Assembly (NCBI RefSeq): GCF_003391395.1
Contig: NZ_CP024190.1
Span: 6,076,001-6,140,000 of the forward strand
Direction of reading: 5' to 3'
From: Mycobacterium marinum
Lineage (GTDB): Bacteria; Actinomycetota; Actinomycetes; Mycobacteriales; Mycobacteriaceae
Length of the DNA: 64,000 nt
The notes under the pieces were generated by a model that had not been told where the DNA came from, searched no databases, and saw nothing but the letters and a program-made list of their open reading frames with translations. A program made the position numbers and the translations under genes. How positions within the stretch are numbered: the stretch's first letter is position 1; every line of letters begins with the position of its first letter. Positions 1 through 8,426 of this stretch are shown here, in pieces.

Positions 1-41
1 AGCGTGATACCCAGTTCGGCGAGCCGGGATGTAGCGTTCAT
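1..41 (-). CDS. RidA-like protein, N-terminal fragment (Rv3678c-like)
   Basis: Only the first 13 codons lie in the window. They read from an ATG at 41 as MNATSRLAELGIT. This resembles the N-terminus of the mycobacterial RidA/YjgF-type protein that precedes the Rv3679 locus. It sits 21 bases after the small gene at 63-224 on the same strand, so the two are probably co-transcribed. The identification rests on a short match and on gene order. Confidence 0.5.
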   Translation of the reverse strand, partial: MNATSRLAELGIT

Positions 42-62
42 CAGAATCAAGACCCTTTACTT

Positions 63-224
63 CTACTTCGGACGCTTCAGGTAGGCGACGTGCTGCTCAC
101 CGGTTGGGCCGGGCAGCACCGCCACCAGCTCCCAGCCATCGGCTCCCCATTGATCGAGGATCTGTTTGGTGGCGTGCGTGAGCAGCGGAACCGTCGCGTA
201 CTCCCATGTGGTGGTTTGGGTCAT
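63..224 (-). CDS. Small DUF4177-like protein (Rv3678A-like)
   Basis: This is a 53-residue protein starting at an ATG at 224 and ending in TAG. The sequence starts MTQTTTWEYATVPLL and contains a WGADGWELV segment. Small proteins with a W-E-Y-x-x-V strand followed by G-W-E-L-V are typical of the DUF4177 family, whose function is not known. The size and place match the small gene called Rv3678A in M. tuberculosis. It probably forms an operon with the RidA-like gene downstream and diverges from the ATPase gene at 301. Confidence 0.75.
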   Translation of the reverse strand: MTQTTTWEYATVPLLTHATKQILDQWGADGWELVAVLPGPTGEQHVAYLKRPK

Positions 225-300
225 AGCGCGAGCTTATCGGTCGAACTTGAAAACCTTCGGCCAGGCCGGTTCCCATACGGGCCGGTAGGGCTAGCATGCG

Positions 301-1323
301 ATGGTGGCAAACACATCTAGCGGCAGCGGTTCCGTCGGGTGGCCATCGCGCTTGTCGAAGGCCCGCTTGCACTTTGTAACCGGCAAGGGCGGCACCGGAA
401 AGTCCACGATCGCGGCGGCTCTCGCACTTACCCTAGCAGCGGGGGGCCGCAAGGTCCTTCTCGTCGAAGTCGAAGGGCGCCAAGGCATTGCGCAGCTCTT
501 CGACGTTCCGCCGCTGCCATACCAAGAAGTCAAGATCGCGACCGCCGAACGTGGCGGTCAGGTCAATGCACTGGCGATTGACATCGAGGCCGCCTTCCTG
601 GAGTACCTCGAGATGTTCTACAACCTGGGCATCGCGGGCCGGGCAATGCGCCGGATCGGTGCCATCGAATTCGCCACCACGATCGCACCCGGCCTGCGTG
701 ACGTGCTACTCACCGGAAAGATCAAAGAGACGGTGGTCCGCGTCGATAAAAACAGGCTGCCGGTCTATGACGCGATCGTTGTCGATTCGCCCCCGACCGG
801 CCGGATCGCGCGCTTCCTCGACGTCACCAAGGCCGTCTCCGACCTGGCCAAGGGCGGGCCGGTGCATTCGCAGGCCGAGGGCGTGGTGAACCTGCTGCAC
901 TCCGACCAGACCGCCATCCATTTGGTGACCCTGCTGGAAGCGCTGCCCGTGCAGGAGACGCTGGAAGCCATCGAAGAGCTGGCCGAGATGGAATTGCCGA
1001 TCGGCAGCGTGATCGTGAACCGAAATATTCCGGCCTATCTGGATCCCGGGGACCTCGCCAAGGCCGCCGAGGGAGACGTCGACGCGGACTCGGTGCGGTC
1101 CGGGCTGGCAATGGCCGGAATTGAGCTCGCGGATGCCGATTTCGCCGGGCTGCTGACCGAAACCATCGAACACGCGACCCGAATCACCGCGCGTGCCGAG
1201 ACGGCGCAGCAACTCGACGCCCTGCAAGTGGCGCGACTGGAACTACCGACAATCTCCGATGGAGTCGACTTGGGCAGCTTGTACGAGCTTTCGGAATCAC
1301 TTGCACAGCAGGGGGTTCGATGA
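301..1323 (+). CDS. Get3/ArsA-like anion-transporting ATPase, first of a pair (Rv3679)
   Basis: This is a 340-residue P-loop ATPase of the ArsA/Get3 (SIMIBI) class. The deviant Walker A, GKGGTGKST, lies near residues 28-36, and a switch-like VVDSPPTGR follows near residue 160. It lacks the LTIDPA signature that its partner keeps. The length equals that of M. tuberculosis Rv3679. Its stop overlaps the start of the second ATPase by four bases (ATGA), so translation is probably coupled and the proteins may act as a heteromeric pair. In M. tuberculosis the pair has been linked to redox and glycerol stress, but the client is not evident from sequence. Confidence 0.9.
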   Translation: MVANTSSGSGSVGWPSRLSKARLHFVTGKGGTGKSTIAAALALTLAAGGRKVLLVEVEGRQGIAQLFDVPPLPYQEVKIATAERGGQVNALAIDIEAAFLEYLEMFYNLGIAGRAMRRIGAIEFATTIAPGLRDVLLTGKIKETVVRVDKNRLPVYDAIVVDSPPTGRIARFLDVTKAVSDLAKGGPVHSQAEGVVNLLHSDQTAIHLVTLLEALPVQETLEAIEELAEMELPIGSVIVNRNIPAYLDPGDLAKAAEGDVDADSVRSGLAMAGIELADADFAGLLTETIEHATRITARAETAQQLDALQVARLELPTISDGVDLGSLYELSESLAQQGVR

Positions 1324-2498
1324 GTAGCGTGCCGAAAACTCTTGACATGGCGGCCATCTTGGCCGACACCGCCAACCGCGTGGTGGTGTGCTGCGGGGCC
1401 GGAGGCGTCGGCAAGACCACCACCGCTGCGGCGATCGCGTTGCGAGCGGCCGAATATGGCCGCACCGTGGTCGTCCTGACCATCGACCCCGCCAAGCGAC
1501 TGGCACAGGCGCTGGGCGTCAATGATCTCGGCAACGTGCCCCAACGAGTGCCGTTGGCCCCCGAGGTCTCCGGTGAGCTGCACGCGATGATGCTCGACAT
1601 GCGCCGAACGTTCGACGAAATGGTGATCCAGTACTCCGGATCCGAACGGGCACAATCGATTCTGGACAACCAGTTCTATCAAACCGTCGCTACGTCCCTT
1701 GCCGGCACGCAGGAATACATGGCAATGGAAAAGCTGGGACAGCTGCTGGCCCAGGACCGGTGGGACCTGGTGGTGGTGGACACCCCGCCGTCGCGCAATG
1801 CTCTTGATTTCCTGGATGCACCCAAGCGCCTGGGCAGCTTCATGGACAGCCGCCTGTGGCGGCTACTGCTCGCTCCCGGCCGAGGCATTGGCCGCTTGGT
1901 GACGGGCGTGATGGGCCTGGCCATGAAGGCCATGTCGACGGTGCTCGGTTCGAGGATGCTCGGCGATGCGGCCGATTTTGTGCAGTCACTGGATGCGACC
2001 TTTGGCGGCTTTCGGGAGAAGGCCGACCGGACCTACGCCCTGCTGAAGCGCCGCGGCACCCAGTTTGTGGTGGTGTCGGCGGCCGAACCCGACGCGCTGC
2101 GCGAGGCGTCTTTCTTTGTGGACCGACTCTCGGAAGAAAGCATGCCGCTGGCCGGACTGGTGTTGAACCGCACCCATCCGACCCTGTGCGGGCTGCCGGC
2201 CGAACGGGCCATCGACGCAACCGAAACTTTGGACGAGGAGCATGCCGATTCGGAGACGGCCGCGCTGACGGCGGCGGTGCTGCGCATCCACGCCGACCGG
2301 GCACAGACAGCCAAGCGCGAGATTCGGTTGCTGTCCCGATTCACCGGAGCCAATCCGCATGTGCCGATCATCGGCGTGCCGTCGCTGCCATTCGACGTTT
2401 CCGACTTGGACGCCCTGCGCGCACTCGCCGATCAGATCACCGCCGCCGGCAATGGCGGGGGCGCTACACCAGCCCGTCAGGACCGACCGCGACGGTAG
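1320..2498 (+). CDS. Get3/ArsA-like anion-transporting ATPase, second of a pair (Rv3680)
   Basis: This is a 392-residue P-loop ATPase. It has GAGGVGKTT at about residues 26-34, the ArsA-type LTIDPAKRLAQAL segment, and VVVDTPPSRNALDFL near residue 155. These are the P-loop, A-loop and switch regions of Get3/ArsA proteins. No Cys-x-x-Cys of the Get3 zinc site is obvious. The start at 1320 is fixed by the four-base overlap with the upstream paralogue. The next gene, whiB4, is convergent, which places this redox regulator beside the pair as in M. tuberculosis. Confidence 0.9.
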   Translation: MSSVPKTLDMAAILADTANRVVVCCGAGGVGKTTTAAAIALRAAEYGRTVVVLTIDPAKRLAQALGVNDLGNVPQRVPLAPEVSGELHAMMLDMRRTFDEMVIQYSGSERAQSILDNQFYQTVATSLAGTQEYMAMEKLGQLLAQDRWDLVVVDTPPSRNALDFLDAPKRLGSFMDSRLWRLLLAPGRGIGRLVTGVMGLAMKAMSTVLGSRMLGDAADFVQSLDATFGGFREKADRTYALLKRRGTQFVVVSAAEPDALREASFFVDRLSEESMPLAGLVLNRTHPTLCGLPAERAIDATETLDEEHADSETAALTAAVLRIHADRAQTAKREIRLLSRFTGANPHVPIIGVPSLPFDVSDLDALRALADQITAAGNGGGATPARQDRPRR

Positions 2499-2503
2499 GT
2501 CCA

Positions 2504-2534
2504 ATTGGGCACACGCCAGTTCCTATTGGGCACA
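2504..2534 (+). repeat. Ten-base direct repeat after the ATPase pair
   Basis: The sequence ATTGGGCACA occurs at 2504-2513 and again at 2525-2534, 21 bases apart, directly after the stop of the second ATPase gene. The spacing is about two helical turns. No function is assigned; it could be a protein-binding site or chance. Confidence 0.4.
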
Positions 2535-2628
2535 AGACAATTAGAGTGCATCCAACCGGCGCGTGTAACAAAAAAGTAATCAGGAAGGGACTGCCCGCCG
2601 TTGCGCTGACCCCCCGGTCACGTGCGCC

Positions 2629-2979
2629 CTATCCGACGCTGCGGCGCTTGCGCTTCTCGAAGTAGTCCGACCACGAGACCACCTCGGGATGCTGCTTGAG
2701 GAGCGCCCGGCGCTGCCGCTCGGTCATGCCGCCCCAGACGCCGAACTCGACCTTGTTGTCGAGCGCGTCGGCGCCGCATTCCTGCATCACCGGGCAGTGC
2801 CGGCAAATCACCGCGGCCTTGCGCTGTGCGGCCCCACGAACAAAGAGTTCGTCCGGGTCGGTAGCCCGGCAGAGCGCCTTTGATACCCAGTTGATCCGTT
2901 CTTCAGCCTCGCCAGTGCTCAGTAGGTTCTGAGCCGACGTTAGGTTTGCCCTTCCATCAACAGGACGAATTCCCGACAC
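2629..2979 (-). CDS. whiB4: WhiB-family iron-sulfur transcription factor WhiB4
   Basis: The protein has 116 residues from a GTG at 2979, chosen because GGAGGAAGG lies a few bases upstream; a longer frame from GTG 3063 has no such support. Four cysteines at 37, 59, 62 and 68 give the WhiB spacing C-X21-C-X2-C-X5-C that binds a 4Fe-4S cluster. The G-V-W-G-G turn at about 80-84 and a basic tail (EKRKRR) follow. WhiB4 is known in M. tuberculosis as an oxygen- and NO-sensitive regulator of oxidative stress genes. It converges with the ATPase pair and diverges from ponA2. Confidence 0.96.
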   Translation of the reverse strand: MSGIRPVDGRANLTSAQNLLSTGEAEERINWVSKALCRATDPDELFVRGAAQRKAAVICRHCPVMQECGADALDNKVEFGVWGGMTERQRRALLKQHPEVVSWSDYFEKRKRRSVG

Positions 2980-3145
2980 GAGCTGATCCCTTCCTCCCAG
3001 CCGCTTACGCGACCGCCCACCTCGGGTACCAGCCGATGTTGCGACGAACGACACACTGTCCACATCGGTGTTACCTGAATCTCACTGCGTATATAAGTTA
3101 GGTGGTCAGCTGGCAATTGCGCAACAGTCCGATAACGGATTTTTT

Positions 3146-3159
3146 GGGACGATCGTCCC
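3146..3159. promoter_or_regulatory. 14-base perfect palindrome between whiB4 and ponA2
   Basis: GGGACGATCGTCCC is a perfect palindrome in the 360-base divergent region between whiB4 (start 2979) and ponA2 (start 3340). A run of T precedes it. It could be an operator, or a hairpin in a leader transcript. The rest of this intergenic stretch holds no gene that I can support. Confidence 0.4.
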
Positions 3160-3339
3160 GAGTTGTGCCAATCGGCCGGGGGAAACAGTCCGCATTGGTC
3201 CCCGTTTTTGCCCCTGACCTGTGACGCGAGCGCAAATATTGGCTCTACCCCCGGCGACACGCCGGCCCACCTCGGGCAAAAAGTTTTTTTCGATCGCGCG
3301 GCGCGGAGGCGTGACAAGGGGGCCGCTACTGTAGTACGC

Positions 3340-5751
3340 ATGTCCGAGCGTCCCCCGGCCGCACTCACCCTGCTCAAGCTCTCAGGGTTCTGTCTGCTCG
3401 CCAGCATCGTCGCCGCGGCGCTGATGTTTCCCTTTGCCGGCGGCATCGGTCTGATGTCCAACCGGGCCTCCGAAGTAGTGGCCAACGGGTCGGCGCAGCT
3501 GCTGCAGGGCGAAGTCCCCGCGGTATCGACCATGGTCGACGCGAAGGGCAACACGATCGCGTGGCTGTATTCGCAACGCCGCTTCGAGGTCCCCAGCGAC
3601 AAGATCGCCAACACCATGAAGCTGGCGATCGTCTCGATCGAGGACAAGCGCTTCGCCGAACACAACGGCGTCGACTGGAAAGGCACCCTGACCGGGTTGG
3701 CCGGCTACGCCTCGGGCGACCTCGACACCCGGGGTGGGTCCACGATCGAGCAGCAGTACATCAAGAACTACCAGTTGTTGGTGACGGCCCAGACCGACGC
3801 CGAGAAGCGGGCGGCCGTCGAAACCACCCCGGCGCGCAAGCTGCGCGAGATCCGGATGGCCCTCACCCTCGACAAGACCTTCACCAAGCCCGAGATCCTG
3901 ACCCGCTACCTGAATCTGGTGTCCTTCGGGAACAACTCATTCGGCGTGCAGGACGCGGCCCAGACCTACTTCGGCATCAACGCTTCGGAGCTGAACTGGC
4001 AGCAATCCGCGCTGCTGGCGGGCATGGTGCAGTCCACCAGCACGCTCAATCCCTACACCAACCCCGACGGTGCGCTGGCACGGCGCAACCTGGTCCTGGA
4101 CACCATGATCCAGAACATCCCGTCGGAGGCCGACGCACTGCGCGCCGCCAAGGCCGAGCCGCTGGGGATCCTGCCGCAACCCAACGAGCTGCCCCGGGGC
4201 TGCATCGCCGCGGGCGATCGCGCCTTCTTCTGCGATTACGTCCAGGAGTACCTATCGCGCGCCGGAATCAGCAAGGAACAGCTGGCCAGGGGCGGCTATC
4301 TGATTCGCACCACGCTGGACCCCGACGTCCAGGTCCCGGTCAAGGCGGCCATCGACAAGTTCGCCAGCCCGACCCTGCCCGGTATCTCCAGCGTGATGAG
4401 CGTCATCAAGCCTGGCAAGGAGTCTCACCAGGTGCTCGCGATGGCCAGCAACCGTAAGTACGGCCTGGACATCAACGCCGGCGAAACCATGCGACCGCAG
4501 CCGTTCTCCCTGGTCGGCGATGGCGCCGGGTCGATCTTCAAGATCTTCACCACGGCCGCCGCCCTGGACATGGGCATGGGCATCAATGCCCAACTCGATG
4601 TACCGGGCCGGTTCCAGGGCAAGGGCCTGGGCAGCGGTGGGGCCAAGGGCTGCCCCAAGGACACCTGGTGCGTGATCAACGCCGGTAACTACCGCGGTTC
4701 CATGAGCGTGACCGACGCGCTGGCCACCTCGCCCAACACCGCCTTCGCCAAGCTGATCTCGCAGGTCGGTGTGTCGCGCACCGTGGACATGGCCATCAAG
4801 CTCGGACTGCGCTCCTACGCCAATCCCGGCACCGCCCGCGACTACAACCCGGACAGCAACGAGAGTCTGGCCGACTTCGTCAAGCGCCAGAACATCGGTT
4901 CCTTCACCCTGGGCCCGATCGAGGTCAACGCGCTGGAACTGTCCAACGTCGCGGCCACCTTGGCCTCCGGTGGCGTGTGGTGCCCGCCTAACCCGGTCGA
5001 CAAGCTGATCGACCGCAACGGCAACGAGGTTGCCGTCACCACCGAAACATGTGACCAGGTGGTGCCCGAGGGCCTGGCCAACACGCTGGCCAACGCGATG
5101 AGCAAGGACGCGGTGGGCGGCGGCACGGCGTCGGGTTCGGCTGGCGCGGCCGGCTGGAGCCTGCCGGTGTCCGGTAAGACCGGCACCACAGAGGCCCACC
5201 GGTCAGCCGGATTCGTCGGCTTCACCAACCGGTACGCGGCCGCGAACTACATCTACGACGACTCGACCAATCCGACGGATCTGTGTTCGGGGCCGCTGCG
5301 CCATTGCGGCAACGGCGACCTGTACGGCGGCAACGAGCCGGCCCGTACCTGGTTCACCGCGCTGAAGCCGATCGCCACCGACTTCGGCGAGGTGCAGCTG
5401 CCGCCCACCGATCCGCGCTATGTGGACGGCGCGCCCGGCTCTCGGGTACCCAGCGTGGCGGGTCTGGACGTGGACCAGGCACGCCAGCGCCTCAAGGACG
5501 CGGGATTCCAGGTCGCCGATCAACCCAACGCGGTCAACAGCAGCGCCCGATACGGCGAGGTGGTCGGCACCTCCCCGAGCGGCCAGACCATCCCCGGGTC
5601 GATCATCACGATCCAAATCAGCAACGGCATCCCGCCGGCACCGCCGCCGCCGCCGGAAGGTGAACCGCCGCCCCCGGTCGGGTCGCAGGTCGTGGAGATT
5701 CCCGGCTTGCCGCCGATCACGATTCCGCTGCTGGCACCGCCGCCTCCCTAG
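3340..5751 (+). CDS. ponA2: Bifunctional class A penicillin-binding protein PonA2
   Basis: This 803-residue protein polymerises and cross-links peptidoglycan at the outer face of the membrane. An N-terminal membrane anchor (about residues 10-38) precedes the glycosyltransferase domain, whose EDKRFAEHNGVDW motif starts at E101. The transpeptidase domain has the S-x-x-K box in GAGSIFKIF, an S-P-N box in ATSPNTAF, and SGKTGTTEAH. A PASTA domain (VPSVAGLDVDQAR onward) and a proline-rich tail end the protein. The ATG at 3340 was chosen because the frame upstream of it lacks a signal anchor and because it matches the known M. tuberculosis start (MPERLPAA in that species). Confidence 0.97.
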   Translation: MSERPPAALTLLKLSGFCLLASIVAAALMFPFAGGIGLMSNRASEVVANGSAQLLQGEVPAVSTMVDAKGNTIAWLYSQRRFEVPSDKIANTMKLAIVSIEDKRFAEHNGVDWKGTLTGLAGYASGDLDTRGGSTIEQQYIKNYQLLVTAQTDAEKRAAVETTPARKLREIRMALTLDKTFTKPEILTRYLNLVSFGNNSFGVQDAAQTYFGINASELNWQQSALLAGMVQSTSTLNPYTNPDGALARRNLVLDTMIQNIPSEADALRAAKAEPLGILPQPNELPRGCIAAGDRAFFCDYVQEYLSRAGISKEQLARGGYLIRTTLDPDVQVPVKAAIDKFASPTLPGISSVMSVIKPGKESHQVLAMASNRKYGLDINAGETMRPQPFSLVGDGAGSIFKIFTTAAALDMGMGINAQLDVPGRFQGKGLGSGGAKGCPKDTWCVINAGNYRGSMSVTDALATSPNTAFAKLISQVGVSRTVDMAIKLGLRSYANPGTARDYNPDSNESLADFVKRQNIGSFTLGPIEVNALELSNVAATLASGGVWCPPNPVDKLIDRNGNEVAVTTETCDQVVPEGLANTLANAMSKDAVGGGTASGSAGAAGWSLPVSGKTGTTEAHRSAGFVGFTNRYAAANYIYDDSTNPTDLCSGPLRHCGNGDLYGGNEPARTWFTALKPIATDFGEVQLPPTDPRYVDGAPGSRVPSVAGLDVDQARQRLKDAGFQVADQPNAVNSSARYGEVVGTSPSGQTIPGSIITIQISNGIPPAPPPPPEGEPPPPVGSQVVEIPGLPPITIPLLAPPPP

Positions 5752-5817
5752 GCCTACCTAGCCGATGTGGCGACCCGCCACGAGCGAGTAGGCGGCGAGC
5801 CGCAGTATCCTGCCTGC

Positions 5818-6831
5818 ATGGCTTATGCCCAACCTCCGATCACCAAGCTGCTCCCTGGGCCGCTTAGCGGCCGGCACCGGGCCGCGTCCGTTCTGCTGCG
5901 CGGCGGTGCCCTCGCGCTCGGCTCGACGGTCGCCGGGGTCGGCTATGCCTCACTCATCGAACGCAATGCGTTCGTCCTGCGTGAGGTCACGATGCCGGTC
6001 TTAAGCCCGGGCTCCACGCCGCTGCGCGTGCTGCACCTCAGTGACCTTCATATGCTGCCCAACCAGCGACGCAAACAAGCCTGGTTGCGCGAGCTGGCCA
6101 GCTGGGAGCCCGATCTGGTGGTCAACACCGGAGACAACCTGGCCCACCCCAAGGCGGTGCCGGCGGTCGTGCAAACCCTGGGCGACCTGCTGGCCAGGCC
6201 GGGGGTGTTCGTTTTCGGCAGCAACGACTACTTCGGGCCGCGCCTGAAGAACCCGGCGAACTACTTGATCAACCCCGGCCACCGGGTTCGCGGCGAACCC
6301 CTGCCCTGGCAGGATCTGCGCGCGGCGTTCACCGAGCGCGGCTGGCTCGACCTCACCCACACCCGGCGCGAGTTCGAGGTGGCCGGCCTGCACATCGCGG
6401 CGGCGGGGGTGGATGACCCGCACATCAATCGGGACCGCTACGACGCGATCGCTGGCCCGGCGAGCCCGGCCGCCAACCTGCGGCTGGGGCTCACGCATTC
6501 GCCGGAGCCCCGGGTGCTGGACCGCTTCGCGGCCGATGGCTACCAGCTGGTGATGGCCGGCCACACCCACGGCGGGCAGCTGTGCCTGCCGTTCTACGGG
6601 GCCCTGGTAACCAACTGCGGGCTGGATCGCACCCGGGCCAAGGGCGCATCCCAGTGGGGCGCGAACATGCGCCTACACGTCTCGGCAGGGATCGGCACGT
6701 CCCCGTTTGCCCCGGTTCGCTTCTGCTGCCGGCCCGAGGCGACCCTGCTGACGCTGATCGCCGCCCCGATGGGCGGCCGAGATTCCAGCAGCAACCTGGA
6801 CCGCTCCCAACCAACCATGTCGATCCGTTGA
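5818..6831 (+). CDS. Membrane-anchored metallophosphoesterase (Rv3683)
   Basis: This is a 337-residue calcineurin-like phosphoesterase. After a hydrophobic N-terminal segment (about residues 25-48) come the metal-binding motifs in order: LSDLHM, NTGDN, a GSND variant of the GNHD box, and GHTHGGQ. This layout resembles YaeI/YkuE-type phosphodiesterases, which act on lipid-linked or nucleotide phosphates; the real substrate is unknown. The ATG at 5818 follows TGCCTGC and gives the sequence MAYAQPPITKLL. It follows ponA2 by 66 bases and overlaps the next gene, suggesting one transcript. Confidence 0.88.
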   Translation: MAYAQPPITKLLPGPLSGRHRAASVLLRGGALALGSTVAGVGYASLIERNAFVLREVTMPVLSPGSTPLRVLHLSDLHMLPNQRRKQAWLRELASWEPDLVVNTGDNLAHPKAVPAVVQTLGDLLARPGVFVFGSNDYFGPRLKNPANYLINPGHRVRGEPLPWQDLRAAFTERGWLDLTHTRREFEVAGLHIAAAGVDDPHINRDRYDAIAGPASPAANLRLGLTHSPEPRVLDRFAADGYQLVMAGHTHGGQLCLPFYGALVTNCGLDRTRAKGASQWGANMRLHVSAGIGTSPFAPVRFCCRPEATLLTLIAAPMGGRDSSSNLDRSQPTMSIR

Positions 6832-7934
6832 GCGGGCAGGCTCGCGTTGCGGTCCGCAGTCTGGCCCGGGATTGGACGGACAATGCTGTCCGGCTGATCG
6901 AGGCAGACGCCCGCCGCAGCGCCGACACACACCTGCTGCGCTACCCGCTACCCTCGGCGTGGAGCAACGACGCGAACGTCGAGTTGTATCTCAAGGACGA
7001 GACGACTCACATCACCGGCAGCCTCAAACACCGGCTGGCTCGGTCGCTGTTCCTGTACGCGTTGTGCAACGGCTGGATCGGCGAAGGCACCACGGTCGTC
7101 GAGGCGTCCTCGGGTTCCACGGCCGTCTCCGAGGCGTATTTCGCGGCCCTGCTGGGTCTGCCGTTCGTTGCCGTGATGCCGGCCGCGACCAGCGCCTCCA
7201 AGATTGCGCTGATCGAGGCGCAAGGCGGCCGATGCCATTTCGTGGAGAACTCCAGCCAGGTCTACGCCGAGGCCGAGCGGGTCGCCAAGGAAACCGGCGG
7301 CCACTACCTGGACCAGTTCACCAACGCCGAGCGTGCCACCGACTGGCGCGGCAACAACAACATCGCCGAGTCGATCTTCGCGCAAATGGGCGAGGAACAG
7401 CACCCCATTCCGGAATGGATCGTGGTGGGGGCGGGCACCGGCGGCACCAGCGCGACGATCGGCCGCTACATCCGCTATCGCCGGCACACGACCCGACTGT
7501 GCGTGGTGGACCCGGAGAACTCCGCGTTCTTCCCCGCCTACGCCGAGGACCGCTACGACATCGTGATGCCCAAGTCTTCTCGGATCGAGGGCATCGGCCG
7601 CCCGCGGGTTGAGCCGTCGTTTCTGCCCGGTGTGGTCGATTGCATGGTCTCTGTGCCCGATGCCGCCTCAATCGCGGCAGCACGCCACGTGAGCGCCGTT
7701 CTGGGCCGTCGGGTGGGTCCGTCCACGGGCACCAATCTGTGGGGCGCGTTCGGCCTGCTGGCCGAGATGGTCGCCGACGGCCGCAGCGGCTCGGTGGTCA
7801 CCTTGCTCGCCGACAGTGGCGATCGCTACGCCGAGACCTATTTCAACGACGAATGGGTCAGCGCTCAGGGGCTGGATCCGACCGATCCGGCCCAGGCCTT
7901 GGTCGAGTTCGAGCGCTCGTGCGCCTGGAACTAG
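6828..7934 (+). CDS. cds1: PLP-dependent cysteine synthase-fold lyase (Rv3684 / Cds1-like)
   Basis: This 368-residue fold-type II PLP enzyme has the Schiff-base lysine in TGSLKHRLA, the substrate loop ASSGSTAVSEA, and the phosphate-binding glycine loop GAGTGGTSATIG. It is close to M. tuberculosis Rv3684, reported as the cysteine desulfhydrase Cds1, which releases sulfide from cysteine. No ATG is available near the conserved N-terminus. The best start is a TTG at 6828 that overlaps the preceding TGA by two bases (TTGA), consistent with coupled translation. A later start a few codons downstream cannot be excluded. Confidence 0.85.
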   Translation: MSGQARVAVRSLARDWTDNAVRLIEADARRSADTHLLRYPLPSAWSNDANVELYLKDETTHITGSLKHRLARSLFLYALCNGWIGEGTTVVEASSGSTAVSEAYFAALLGLPFVAVMPAATSASKIALIEAQGGRCHFVENSSQVYAEAERVAKETGGHYLDQFTNAERATDWRGNNNIAESIFAQMGEEQHPIPEWIVVGAGTGGTSATIGRYIRYRRHTTRLCVVDPENSAFFPAYAEDRYDIVMPKSSRIEGIGRPRVEPSFLPGVVDCMVSVPDAASIAAARHVSAVLGRRVGPSTGTNLWGAFGLLAEMVADGRSGSVVTLLADSGDRYAETYFNDEWVSAQGLDPTDPAQALVEFERSCAWN

Positions 7935-7994
7935 CCTCTGGCCAGCTGTTTAGTGAGTTGGTGGGCCGGTGCGATAGGCTGTCGTGGCTTCAAG

Positions 7995-8068
<74 letters not shown>

Positions 8069-8104
8069 CTCAGGTCATCGCAGGTCTGTCTCGGCTCTTA
8101 GCCG

Positions 8105-8356
8105 CTAGACGACATGCCAGTGGGCCAGTGCGAATAGCACCGCGACCCAGCCTGCCGACATGACCAGGCCGGCGATAGCCTCGCCTCGGCCCTGATCCGA
8201 GTTCTTGCTGTCTGCCAGCGCGGCGATCGCGCAGATGACGCTCAAAACGACCGCACCGACCATGCCGAAAGCCAGCGCGGCCGAAGCATAGACGTTCGTC
8301 TCGCGGACCGGCGCCCCCGACGAAGCGGATGCGGGCTGCACGTCGATGGTGGTCAT
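8105..8356 (-). CDS. Small DUF4190-like membrane protein
   Basis: This is an 83-residue protein from an ATG at 8356, preceded by GAAGGGA as ribosome-binding site. About 20 polar residues are followed by two predicted membrane helices, one around ALAFGMVGAVVLSVICAIAAL and one near the C-terminus, separated by a charged loop with SKNSDQGRGEAIAG. This resembles the short DUF4190 domain, of unknown function. It stands alone between tRNA-Pro and cyp137. Confidence 0.7.
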   Translation of the reverse strand: MTTIDVQPASASSGAPVRETNVYASAALAFGMVGAVVLSVICAIAALADSKNSDQGRGEAIAGLVMSAGWVAVLFALAHWHVV

Positions 8357-8426
8357 AGCTGCTGTTCCCTTCATGGCGGACAGTTCCGTTGCTGTCACCA
8401 GACTCGGGGCCCGCGCTTGGAGGGTT

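Noticed and set aside
2980..3063. Longer WhiB4 start at GTG 3063
   Set aside because: The added segment has no family match, and the strong GGAGGAAGG precedes the GTG at 2979.
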